NCBI RefSeq assembly: GCF_003589595.1
Contig: NW_020653719.1
Location: forward strand, 1,058,000 to 1,121,999
Source: Hyposmocoma kahamanoa
Taxonomy: Eukaryota; Arthropoda; Insecta; Lepidoptera; Cosmopterigidae
Length of the DNA stretch: 64,000 nt
Direction of reading: 5' to 3'
Below the pieces are notes generated by a model. The model was not told the DNA's origin. It worked only from the letters and a program-made list of their open reading frames with translations, and made no database searches. Each line of letters opens with the position of its first letter. Within the stretch, counting starts at the first letter, position 1. Shown here in pieces: positions 35,591 to 46,014 of the stretch. The position numbers and the translations under genes were made by a program.

Positions 35591-36433
35591 ACTTTTAATA
35601 GCAGAAGAGTTCCTTGTTGTAAAACTTAAATGTGTGCGTTAATATTATTATTTTGGATATCTATTTCAGACAGTCGCCTCGCCCATGGCCTAAAATGCTA
35701 ATTATTATTAAAAAGACTAAAACACAAAATCAATCCCTACCGCCTTGAAACAAGAGATTACGTTCTTTAAATAAATAACAGAGCACCTGTGCATAAAAAC
35801 AATATATTATCGTAAATATAGAGAGCAGCGCGATCGTTAAGCATGCAGATCACTCGATTAAGAAGTCGATGTCTCTTTAATGTCCCTTTGTAACTCGGAC
35901 AATATTAAGACATTAATAAAAGGATTTTTTGTTTCGAACCGAACGTTGTGAGATAATCGCATTACGCCTATATTAAATGCAGAAAGCACCTGTAATAAAA
36001 GCCCTTCCTAATGATAATGTTGCTAATACTTGGAACGTTTGGCGTTTTATACAAATTTTATTGTTATTTTTATAGACATTTAGAGTTGGTTTTAGTTTTG
36101 CTGTAATCGGAGCGAATATATGTGTATATTCATGTGTATATTCAATACAATTCCCGCACAATCAGTTTTGGTTTTATTACATCCCGCCCATCTCACCTAC
36201 TCTACACGTACCTACACCCATTTTTACTGTTTTGTTTTTTATTTGAATTTAATTTTGATTTACGCTTAGTTAAGTGTATTATTTTTTTTATTATTATTTT
36301 TATCTGCTTGGACGAAGCGAACTAAAAACTAGCGTAACGAGGTGTTTTCACACGTCTGGTTACAAATATTATTTTATTTTGTATTTTATCCTAAGGTTAT
36401 TTTATTTTTTGTTATCATCCCGGCATATATACT

Positions 36434-36530
36434 TAGTAACAGTAGAGCTCCTTGTGAAAGAGTTCGTCCAGGGAAGTACTGCTACCTTATCTATTTCTGC
36501 CGCCAATTGGTTATGTGAGTACTGCAGTTG
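36434..36530 (+). mobile_element. SINE family B copy, 5' part
   Basis: AGTAACAGTAGAGCTCCTTG, GAGTTCGTCCAGGGAAGTAC and TATTTCTGCCGCCAATTGG. Only the first hundred bases are present. Confidence 0.8.
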
Positions 36531-36538
36531 TATGGTAC

Positions 36539-36561
36539 TATATATATATATATATATATAT
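36539..36561. repeat. (TA)n microsatellite
   Basis: Eleven TA units lie between a SINE B fragment and a repeat C copy. Confidence 0.95.
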
Positions 36562-36858
36562 TAACCGACTTGAAAAAATGGAGGAGGTTCTCAATTCGGC
36601 AGTATTTTTTAAAGTGCGTATGTTACGCGATTGCACCGACATTTGTGAACCGATTTCGATGATTCTTTTTTGTTAGAAAGAGGAGTACCTCAGTTGTGAT
36701 ACCATTTAAATTTGAAGTAAAATTCCACCTCTAAGTATGGCAAATTAGGAGATGCAACCGGGTTATTGGATTTCATCCACTTTCCGTTAACCGATGCCAA
36801 TAAAAGTTAGTAAATAGAAGTAATTACATAAACTTCTGAGGTTGGTTTCTTTTAAAAA
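36561..36858 (+). mobile_element. Repeat family C copy
   Basis: TTAACCGACTTGAAAAAATG, TTACGCGATTGCACCGACAT, AACCGATTTCGATGATTC, ATTCCACCTCTAAGTATGGC and CTTTCCGTTAACCGATGCCA in family order. Confidence 0.8.
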
Positions 36859-37168
36859 AAATAGTCATGCTTATTATTCCAAATAATAATCCAATTTGGT
36901 ATGTGAATAGTTCCATTTTGTGATAATAAAATCCGAAGTGGTATTCCGTATACTCAAAGGCATAAAGATCTTTTTTTGATAGTTAATTGCGATCTTTGGA
37001 AAGAGGTAGCAAAAATAAATTAACTAAGAAATAGCAGCGCCATTAAGCATAGTTAAAAAGTGATCAAGAGATCATGTAAAACTTTTTACTGTTTTTCCTG
37101 CTAGATAAAAACTTTAATTAAAGGGATACGAGTATAATAACATAGTACTCATATAACTCGAGCTGACA

Positions 37169-37453
37169 TTAAGCTTTTGGAATGGCATTTTCGAGATGAG
37201 CAAAAACTGTAGCAACCCTTCCGTTTCCGCAATTAAGATAATTAGTCCTGAGTGATTTCGGTTTAATTGACGCGTACTGTTTCCGATGGACTCTTTCCGT
37301 TGAACAATGGTTAGAACAATCCAGGATCGTTTGTGCTACTTTATCTTGAAAGTTTTCTAGAGAAGGGGATGGTGAAACTTCACCGTGAAAATGATAAAAT
37401 AATATCGTCGGGGATAGTGCAATTATAACTAGCATTTGATTATGAGTTTCCAT
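37169..37453 (-). CDS. Possible small secreted-protein ORF, unrecognised
   Basis: An uninterrupted 94-codon frame with a real ATG in good context (CCAAAATGG). Its N-terminus METHNQMLVIIALSPTILFY has a hydrophobic run that could be a signal peptide. The rest has four cysteines and no repeat signature, including FQDKVAQTILDCSNHC and KPKSLRTNYLNCGN. It lies in the same orientation inside the pnt intron. I know no family match, and no AATAAA signal is seen soon after the stop. It could be an intronic gene, the first exon of something, a decayed gene fragment, or a chance frame. Confidence 0.28.
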   Translation of the reverse strand: METHNQMLVIIALSPTILFYHFHGEVSPSPSLENFQDKVAQTILDCSNHCSTERVHRKQYASIKPKSLRTNYLNCGNGRVATVFAHLENAIPKA

Positions 37454-37748
37454 TTTGGTAATCTAGTGGCCAAAACAAATCCGCGTAAATGTCGTTGCAA
37501 TCAAATTAACGTGATTTAATGGAATCTATTGTTATCAGTTGGTAGACAACATGAATTAATGCTTAGTGTGCAAAAATGAATGTCGTAGCCATTTTAAATA
37601 ATAAAGTAATAAAGTTTAATGCCTCTCCGGCAAAATTTGATAGATACGCGCCTTTTACCAATACTACATGTGCAGATTTGCACTGTCCCCGACGATATGT
37701 AACTAAACGGAAAAGTTATTAAGTTTTTCGAATAGTCAAATAAAATTT

Positions 37749-37935
37749 AAAGCTGTTAACAGATCGACTGCATGTTTGCAGTTTAAGCGTGAAGTCGTTA
37801 TCCGAGACCTCGACTGTACGAAGTTGATAACGACTTCACGTAGATATTAACTGCATGAAGTCGATCTCGATTGCGTGAAGTTGAATATGACTTCACGCAT
37901 TAACTTCAAACATGCAGTCAATCTGTGAGCAGTCT
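37749..37935. mobile_element. Palindromic MITE (family M3)
   Basis: Imperfect inverted termini of about 50 bp. Left: AGATCGACTGCATGTTTGCA and GCGTGAAGTCGTTAT; right, in reverse: AGATTGACTGCATGTTTGAA and GCGTGAAGTCATAT. Between them are several more GAAGTCGAT/GAAGTTGAT modules. There is no coding capacity. The flanking target duplication is not clear. Confidence 0.8.
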
Positions 37936-38090
37936 AACTTTGAAAACGAGAGATTTTCGCTTTGTTATGGTATTAGTTTCAACTGGCAATGTTTTGATTA
38001 ACACCATTCTTTATTATTTATTTCAAAGACCTTTTAGTTGGTATCAAACATAATATCCAGTACCTGTAATATCAACAAAATTGACTAGTG

Positions 38091-38325
38091 AACTGCCTCC
38101 GTAGCTGAACGGATACCATGCCGGACTGCCACGCAGAGGTCCCAGGTTCGATTCCCGGGGCCGGGAGAAATAGTTGTATGGCCTACAATTATTTCTCTCG
38201 TGAGTTTGGGTGTAATTTGTGGTTGTCTATGTGTGTGTCCATGGCACCCGCGACACAGGGTTTCCCTAGTGCGGGGCTACGTTGAGTGTGTGCGTTATTT
38301 ATTATTTATTATTATTTATTATATT
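38091..38325 (+). mobile_element. SINE family A copy, full length
   Basis: AACTGCCTCCGTAGCTGAAC, GGTCCCAGGTTCGATTCCCG (intact B box), CACCCGCGACACAGGGTTTC and a (TTA)n tail. It forms an inverted pair with the next copy. Confidence 0.9.
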
Positions 38326-38472
38326 ACAAAACAAAGCTAAGATCACAATCCATCCAATCAATGAATATTCATTTTAATAAATATCATAATGTTTTTATTA
38401 TCTTTACCTCTAGTTTGTTATTTTTATTGATCGGTCTGGACTTGAAACAGCATCAGCTACCAATTTTTTTTA

Positions 38473-38660
38473 GTAGCTCCGCACTAGGGAAACTTTGTAC
38501 TGCGCGTACTATGGACACACACGTAGACCACAAATAACACCCAAACTGACGAGAGAAATAAATGTAGGCCATACAAATATTTCTTCCGGCCCGGGAATCG
38601 GACTCGGGACCTCTGCGTGGCAGTCCAGGATGATAACCGTTCGGCCACAAAGGCAGTAAA
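38473..38660 (-). mobile_element. SINE family A copy (reverse)
   Basis: Reverse copy from AGCTCCGCACTAGGGAAAC to CGGCCACAAAGGCAGT. The head is at the high coordinate. The B box is altered (GGAATCGGACTCGGGACC on the plus strand). Confidence 0.88.
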
Positions 38661-39175
38661 ATCTACAAGTAAAATCTACAAGTAAAAGCTACAGATTTAA
38701 CTTTACTGCAGCTGCAAACAGACGCAGGCTGGAGTTCAGTCGGATGAAAGGAATTTTTCTTTGAGTTTATTCGATCTCTCTAGTCTTCTAAGTATTATAA
38801 TATGCCCAAACTTGTTAAAGCTCTGTGGCAATAAAAATTATAACCTTACAGAATGTTATCTGGTTTGTGAGTATCATCGTAGTGTATAGAATTTAATGAA
38901 GTCGTTAATATTGTGGTTGGGATAAGACTTTGGGGGAAGAGTTATGGTGATTATATCGTTCAACGGCTGTCACGTGACATCCTTGGTAACGTCAGTTCTT
39001 GACGCCGGTTTACTGTCATCATATTAAGGACAATGTATTAAAGATTTAGCAATATACTTTTTAATAACAATTTATTATTAGGTACTTCGTGATCTTAGTG
39101 TGGAAAGTATCATTTTAAATGTATAGTAAAAGTAATTACTGAAGCGTGGTTAGGGTATATAAAGGGTTCAAATAA

Positions 39176-39370
39176 TAACACACACACTAATTAACACGCA
39201 CTAGCAAAACCTTCTGTCGCGAGTGCCATGAACACACACATAAACAACCACAAATTACACCCAAATTCACGAGAGAAATAAATGTAGGCCATACAAGGTC
39301 CCGGGAATCCAACCCGGAACCTCTGCGTGGCAGACCACCATGGTAACCTTTCGGCCAATGAGACAGTTAA
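39176..39370 (-). mobile_element. SINE family A copy (reverse)
   Basis: Reverse copy: ACACACATAAACAACCACAA, AGGTCCCGGGAATCCAACCC and CTGCGTGGCAGACCACCATG. About twenty bases around the GGGAGAAATATTTG segment are lost. Confidence 0.85.
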
Positions 39371-39796
39371 TATCAAAACCTACCGCACATCATGATGTGG
39401 GCAATGGAGTTATATTTTATATAGATAGATATATTTTAATGTACAAATGCGGTCTCAAAAGACTCTGCTAGGGGGTTAAGTATGTAATTGTTAGTATCAG
39501 AGTATGGTGAATTGTGAATGGCGTAGATAACCGCGACACAAAGGACCGGCGATGCGCACGGGCACCGCCGAGGACAGCCTTCGACGCTTCGGGACTAATT
39601 AGCTTGCGCTTTGTTTCTACATCTAAATGGCACATTGTTTTTACCAAATTTTACGGGTCATCCTTGCTAAAACATTTGAATTTTGAAATTCGTAGCAGTA
39701 AGTCAACGATAATAAGATTTAATATCGCGACTAGGTATAGTTTCCTACGTAAATACAGTGATTGTAAAGAGGAAATGAGGGAGTATCTTATCTATT

Positions 39797-40350
39797 AGAT
39801 AAAACAGGGTGTCCCGTGTATATTGTGTGCGAAATTTAATTTGATGTTTACCATGAGCTTTTCGGTGAACGAAAACATCGTGTTGAAACCTGAACGTCGA
39901 AGAAGGTTCACAACCCTCCGTAAACATGTCAAGTCCCCAACCCGCATTGGGCCAGTGTGGTGGACTATGGCCTAAACCATAGTTTCCCAAATTGGTCCCT
40001 ATCGCCTCACAGTGGGCGATTGACAGTCCTAGGATAGGGACCACAGAAGCAATTGGGGGCGTTGATACTGTCCAAAGGGGTGCTATTGTATTTGATTATA
40101 AAAAATCCTGAATTATTTATGTAAACTACACTACAAAATTAAATATATATTTTCTTTCCTTGTGATTTTCGTGTTAATATAAACTATACGTGTTTTCAAT
40201 CATTTTTTGTGGTGGTGGGCGATGAAATTTTTTTATTTTGTCTAAGTGGGCGGTGAGCCACAAAGTTTGGAAGCCTATGGCCTAAACCCTCTACTCAAAG
40301 AAGGGTTTTCAGCAGTGGGACGTATAAATGAGTTGATGATGATGATTATG
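39797..40350 (+). mobile_element. SINE family E copy interrupted by a hAT MITE
   Basis: SINE E sequence (GTGTGCGAAATTTAATTTG, AACATCGTGTTGAAACCTGA, CCAACCCGCATTGGGCCAGT) runs to 39977 and resumes at 40280 with GCCTAAACCCTCTACTCAAA, GCAGTGGGACGTATAAATGA and a GATGATGATG tail. The break is filled by 39978-40279. Confidence 0.85.
39978..40279 (+). mobile_element. hAT-type MITE nested in SINE E
   Basis: Element of 302 bp with ends CATAGTTTCCCAAATTGG and, in reverse, CATAGGCTTCCAAACTTT. Perfect 8-bp target duplications GCCTAAAC sit at 39970-39977 and 40280-40287. Interior motifs GTGGGCGATTGACAG and GTGGGCGGTGAG are inverted or direct relatives. No transposase. Confidence 0.9.
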
Positions 40351-41814
40351 ACCCCGTGTACATTAACTCAATCAATAAAAAATTTTACAAATTTACTTAT
40401 AAGCGCAATCAAAATTATTGTAAATTGTAAAATTCATTACTTCAAATTCAGTTTTCCAGGCATTTTAGGTTTCGAACTACTCACAACTACTCAATGATGG
40501 ACGGCGGTTAGGAAATTAAATACGTTCATGTATTTTACATTGGAAAGCAGACCATATGTTTTAACAGCGAGCCAGTGGTCATGTAACAGTTAACAGGTGG
40601 CGTACAGGCAAAGGGGAAACACTTGTTGCTTGGTTTACGAGTATGCTTGCCGATACGAATAAAACTAATAGCTCTATTCCCCTTTGTGAACGACGCTAGG
40701 CTGACGGGGAAATGAAGCTATAATTTTTGGAGTATTGTACTGAAGAAAATTTACAATTATTACAGTTTTGAAGCGAAACGTTAGTGCCCAGTTAGGTCAT
40801 ATTTCATTACTGTATTCTACCCCTATATCATCATGATTTGTTGCTTTGCATAAGGAAACGTCGTTTGCATAACGAAATTTAAATTAAGAACAATCATCAG
40901 CAGTTAGAAAACTGTAGTACCTCTGCCGCTGCTTCTGACACGAACTACAATAGGTCGCCAGAACAAAAGCTCGCCATTTTTACCGTGCAGCCATTGTTCG
41001 TCGTGAACTTGGAACGTCGCGTGACGTCAACGGCGCGTGCGCTGCTTTGCATTCAAATCATCTCATAATTACATAATTACTCTAAACGTGCACCGTCAGG
41101 TTTTTGCGGGAAATCAATTGACACTTTTGTTGGAGAAGGCGGTAAGAGCGTTTTAACGGAGAAACCGCGCGGGTGTTGCTCAGTTAATAAAGGCGCACGC
41201 GCCGACTACATTGTTAACTAGTTTACAATAATTATTAACATACAGAAAAATAAACTTTGTTTGCTTAAGTTATGCAACCAGTGGGAGTTTTTCACAATTA
41301 ATTGTGGACGGTTTCCACTAACCCATTAACGGTTACCCGTGTGAATACAATTTACTTAATGCCTTTACAAAAATTGACCATTCGCAGCCCTCACCCCGCC
41401 ACTCAAGCATGGAGGAGGGTTCGTCATAATGCGGTAAAAATGTTATTTTCAAACGGTCTTGTAGCCACTCACGTGGAAAATGAGTCAAATGAAACGCTTA
41501 ACATAATCGTATTTAAAGCTTTTAGTTTTAATTTTTGATGCGATTCTCACATAAAGCTAGGCGTGTATTAACCTTAGTTTACATCTGCTAAATTTTCACG
41601 TGTAGGCTACCATGTATGTCGTTCAATTTCATTTTCAAGGAATTACGTAAAAACTACTGTTCAAGGAGCCTAATCAAAAGTAGTTTCCATTCAGGCTCTG
41701 GCCGTCAACTTCTCAAGGTGCATCTAACAATAGTACTCATTCTGTAATCTTTAAGCAATCTTTAGATCTGTAGTTATCACGAACGTAGGCGAGAGAACTT
41801 TGCTCAATGACAGA

Positions 41815-41930
41815 GGCGGCGCGGGCGCATCATCTCATTGAGCGCGCACCGGATGGGCCAATCAGCGGCGTGAATGGACGCCTCCGCGCAGCCGCAGCCG
41901 CGGTGCTCGGTGCGTTATTAGCTCCCGTAC
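41815..41930. promoter_or_regulatory. CpG-rich block with CCAAT motif
   Basis: CpG-dense stretch in AT-rich DNA, 1.7 kb past the short pnt exon in gene orientation. It contains GGGCCAATCAGCGGCG near 41856-41871. No open frame of interest and no repeat match in the window. Could be an intronic enhancer or promoter. Confidence 0.3.
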
Positions 41931-43249
41931 TAGATGCCACCGTTTCTTTGTTATGCCTGTAAATTGTTATAGCTTTTTATGGCTTTCGGAATGCGTGAGT
42001 TGTAAACGGTTGTTTGTTGGCTCATTGATGCCATTGTTCACCACATGAGAATAAACATGCACGCTGCGGCTACTGTTTGATTATGCGTAGGGCGCTATCA
42101 CGATTAAAGGTTGCCAGCGCCTGGTCACCTCAAAGTGTCCTAACGTCAGCTTGTTTTTTGTTCATTCCTTCTATATTCAACAGCTCTTTGTTTCGTTTCT
42201 GTCCATTTGACATAAAGACAATAGTGGCAGCATATCTCAACTCAAGGCACTAAATCCGTGAACACCGTTTGTATACAAACATTGTTTCCACGATTCTCAG
42301 GTTGTGAGCACACGTCAAGGTCTCACTTTCAAGATCAGCAGAGCGTCGAGGAGTAAGTCATAATTACGGTAATGATCGTGGTTGTGCAACGGTTTGCCCT
42401 GTGTTGTGAACATGCGATGCTTCCAAACGAGATCGTAATGAGACGCGCTAGTTACATACGAGTTTGCTTAGCCACTATCAACAAAATTAAAGCCTTTCCA
42501 GCCCCAAATAGACCAGCCCTTACGACGTTGGTTTATAAGAAAAAGCAAGCTGCAGATCGCCGCTCCTGGGCCACAGTTTCCTGCATTCAAAAATAGCCCT
42601 CAAGGTGCATTTTAACATTTAATATCTAGGGCACTGTATACCTTCTTAGATTTTAGGGTATAAGACGACAAAGACGACTAAGGTGTAGCAAATAGCGTAG
42701 GAATTAAGAACAGTCTAAAAGCTGTCGAATCTCTGAAAAGTACTTTAATTAGCAAGGGTGAATTATGTCATTACCACACCATCGTGATATTTGCAAATTA
42801 TTACACATATACACGGTACGGTAATGGATCAGAAAATGAACGTTTTCATATTTTTGTTTCGGTCACGCGTCGTTCACATTCGGGACAAGTGCACGCGAAA
42901 CCGAGAGTTGCGTCATGGTGCTATGTATCGGATTTTTCACAATAGCTTGGCTTCAAATGCGATGCTTCAAGGGTTTAGGTGGACACTGATTGATCAGTAG
43001 TATTATACAACTGGGTTCAGACTGGAAAGTTACAAATTGCAGAATTAGTTTTAATTCATCATGTCATAATTTACGTTCTGATTTGTCATAGATTCGTAGC
43101 CATCAAATGAGCACTTTGAGAATATTTTTTATAACTACAAAGAGAATATCGAAATTATTGTTTATACTGTTTGAAAACATTTTGTCAACAAAATTTGATA
43201 GATTAAAATTTGTAGATTAAAATTAGAATTTTACCTAATTTGCAAATAA

Positions 43250-43285
43250 GAAAATTACCCAATATCTCAGTATTGGGTAATTTTC
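43250..43285. repeat. Perfect 15-bp hairpin, 6-nt loop
   Basis: Arms 43250-43264 (GAAAATTACCCAATA) and 43271-43285 are exact reverse complements around TCTCAG. It lies 300 bp past the donor of the short pnt exon. Too short a stem for a typical pre-miRNA. Confidence 0.85.
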
Positions 43286-43589
43286 GTTATGTGTGGGGTG
43301 CATCCTCGCAATGGCGACTATTAATGTTTCTATACGTCTGGCGCAGCCTGAGCAACAATCGGCGAGTACGTTACGCCAGTTGCCAAATCCTTTCATGACG
43401 ATGGCAAACATGTCGCACACTTCAGCATGACTGCTACTATTTAGTGACGCGGGTAGCGGCAATAAATTCTAATAATATATGGCAATAAACGATATGAGAA
43501 GTGTCGTTAAAAACGTAGATACAGTTTTCTTCTTGTAGAGGTATATTCTAAAGGTGCTATGAAAATTTCATGAAATTATGAGGACTTAC

Positions 43590-43632
43590 CTTTGGGCTTA
43601 TTGAAAGCTTTCATCATGACTTTGATTCCCAT
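43590..43632 (-). CDS. pnt: pointed, short 5' coding exon
   Basis: This is the most upstream coding piece I can tie to the gene. It starts at an ATG at 43632-43630, encodes MGIKVMMKAFNKPK, and ends one base into a codon at a good donor (AAAG|gtaagt, exon edge 43590). That lone G joins the AC that opens the next exon to make Asp, so the frame runs directly into the DIPSQVPPLTP motif. The ATG is the first in its frame after an upstream stop (TAG) about 66 bases away, so it can serve as a translation start with a 5' UTR above it. Alternatively, a tgcag acceptor lies just above it (exon edge 43634), which would make a 45-nt internal exon with phase 1 on both sides. The tract before that acceptor is GC-rich and a poor polypyrimidine tract, so I lean to an alternative first exon. 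The short Met/Lys-rich N-terminus has no domain I recognise. Confidence 0.7.
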
Positions 43633-44329
43633 GCCTGCAATGGCCGCCGTCGCCGTCAGTGATGCCGCGGGCAATTGTACACAATATAACACGCGCTAAC
43701 AGGTCCACTAAGTACCTACTATACAGTTTAATGACAACTAATAATATAACACTTATATTATTTACAGCAACAGTTTATACTACGGATGTCTTTTACAATA
43801 ACTTAAAGCTTAAATAAGATCAATTAGTATCACACTGTTTTGGATTGTCTCTTATTAGTCCATTCAGTCTAAACACTCTTCACTGTTTTTCATTTTGATT
43901 GTTTTTTTGTCACGACACGTTTGAAATGATAATTTATGTTGTATCACTGCTCATTTTTTGTTGCAAAAGTTTCTGCACCTGATGAAAAAATTCAAATGTT
44001 TTCATTGATTTTGCAATTGACCCCCAAAACCTATGGAGACGAATACTAAACTGCAATTTTCAAAATAATACATACTATACATTTTTTAAAGTGCACTACG
44101 TATTTTGATGATATAATAACTTAACCACAACTCTGCCCTCCTTGTGTGTGCACTTGCATTTTGATAACTTTCGGGATACTGGCAACTACGTTTTTTTTTA
44201 AATGTCCAATACGGTGATTTTGCTTAATAATAAAGCTGAAACTAAATAAGATATGGAAAAACCGCTTGTAGCGGGTTGTAGATCTCGTTTTGCTGATTCC
44301 AGATAATGTTAATAACTCAATTTCGCCAA

Positions 44330-44640
44330 AAATTTCGATTACGTTAGTTTTGACAAAGAGGACAGACAACCGTGACCATGACATCTGAAAAGGGCCCGCA
44401 GCGTTTAGGTTGTTTGAAAAATAATATAATGTACGCTATTTAGATTCGAAAACTAGTTTCATGTCGTATGTGTTACAATCGCGAAAACCCAAGAACTCGA
44501 AGTTAAGTAGGCTATTTATGAATTGAAAACGACAATAAATAAATTTTCTTGATATGTTCATACATAGTTGCAACATATTATGCTTCTTATATTGCGTTGT
44601 TACATACACAATTTTAATACGAATTTTAAGACTTTTATAG
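44330..44640 (+). mobile_element. Penelope-like element remnant
   Basis: ACCGTGACCATGACATCTGA, AAAAGGGCCCGCAGCG, ATCGCGAAAACCCAAGAACT and AGTTGCAACATATTATG correspond in order to the foldback at 46.1 kb and to 53890-54110. It is non-coding. I assign Penelope-like on the GGGCCCGAAACGTCGG motif that the better-preserved copy carries. Confidence 0.45.
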
Positions 44641-44870
44641 ATAGTTGAGTAGATATCAAATAACGAGTTAACAATAAAAAACTGACTAAAACCATTCGGT
44701 TGTGCTACAATAGACGAAGACAGTAAAAAATTACCTTTGCCTTAGCTCATTATTAGATAAGCGATGCGTGTAGGTACAAGACAAGGCTTTTAGGTACCAG
44801 GATAACAGCAACGGAGCTTTGTTTACGTTAAAATATTCAGTATTCAAATTGCAGCAAACATTAGCGCATT

Positions 44871-45016
44871 CCCACAGGTGCGAGCCGAGTGATCTGATGA
44901 CTTCCGGCCCGATACCCGGTACCCCACTTACCCCGAGTAGCATTCTCACCCCACCCCCGCCGCCCCTCGCGCCCCTACCGTCCGTTCTCACCCTCTGTTT
45001 ACCCCCCGCTGTCTAA
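44871..45016. other. GC-rich islet with exon-like signals on both strands
   Basis: A C-rich block. On the plus strand an acceptor (cattcccacag) precedes a frame encoding SDLMTSGPIPGTPLTPSSIL and a proline run, which ends in a stop. On the minus strand a good acceptor (cctgcccttag) and donor (CTCGGG|gtaagt) bracket about 80 bases with no protein resemblance. Either could be real and both could be chance. No family recognised. Confidence 0.3.
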
Positions 45017-46014
45017 GGGCAGGGATGTTCCCACATAAACCACTAAACCGTGACTGGGCACTTTGCTAACTTTCGTTATTGAGCAACTTCATTTAGGTAC
45101 CCCGCAAGTGACACAATATGGTCATAAACTCAATTTAAACTTATAAATCGTGTCCATAGAGAAATTGTCTTTGATGCAAAAAAATGCTGAGAAAAAGTTC
45201 AATATGTCTATAGTCTATAGTATTTCAGATGTTAAATAAGCGATACTATCGCTACATTTAGTTGCCACTTGCTGCAATCGTCGGTTATATTAACCCTCCA
45301 CCAGCCTGCGTGACTGCGCCGCAAATAAACTGCTGTTTGTTTTAACTGCATACTATTTACATGATAACACACCCTCGCCTTAAATACTTATCCACATAAA
45401 TGCTACTTTGCTCTAGTAATCAATACCTTATAATTTTATCGACACTGTGTTAACCCACACGTTTCTTAATTCTTGATTCTACAGCTATGTTAATTATGTT
45501 TATATTTTCTATTGAGTAACAACACGCATGCATAGAATGTTGTAACAAATGAGAAGTTATATTATTACAGTACTGAATAATTAGATGCGTTGTAAGTTTT
45601 CTTATATTGAAGACTTCATACCCTCGACATTTCCTAATGCTTGAAATGGATGGTTTCAATAAAGCGACCATTTAAAAATTGCCATTTTTTTTGTTTCGTT
45701 GTGGCCACATGTAAAAATTTCCCAGACTTTCGGTAAAAAAACATTTGAAATAATAATGGCAAAATTACACTTATTCTGAGTCTAATATTTGTGAAGGATA
45801 TCAAGAACCTTTGTGATGATAGTGGTACGTTCCCAAAAACGTGCCACCGTTGCTCTCAAGTAGAAATGTAATTTCGAATGAAATTTAAGTTTTTTTGTGT
45901 AATATTTTCTTTTTAATAATTTGTGATCTTTTTGACACTTGTCTCGAAAGGTCAAAGAATTCAGAACCTTAGAAACCATAAAAAATCTGAAGATAATTAA
46001 TATCGTTTTTACAG

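Larger units (their letters stand above)
29941..43589 (-). other. pnt: Large pnt intron (about 13.6 kb)
   Basis: This is the intron between the short ATG exon and the MAPK-site exon. It holds a candidate TATA promoter at 30.80-30.84 kb, SINE B copies at 31.8, 35.4 and 36.4 kb, a tRNA-like head plus repeat C at 32.0-32.4 kb, LINE scraps at 32.8-33.0 kb, MITEs at 33.5 and 37.8 kb, hAT elements at 35.0 and 40.0 kb, SINE A copies at 35.2, 38.1, 38.5 and 39.2 kb, a SINE E at 39.8-40.3 kb and a CpG-rich block at 41.82-41.93 kb. The stretches 33.9-35.0 kb, 40.4-41.8 kb and 42.0-43.2 kb show no gene or repeat I can identify. Confidence 0.75.

Noticed and set aside
37749..37935. CRISPR-like short spaced repeats (GAAGTCGAT modules)
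   Set aside because: The units are inverted and unevenly spaced inside an element with terminal inverted repeats, in a eukaryotic intron. It is a MITE.
43250..43285. microRNA precursor
   Set aside because: A 15-bp stem with a 6-nt loop is too short for a pre-miRNA, and pairing does not extend outward.
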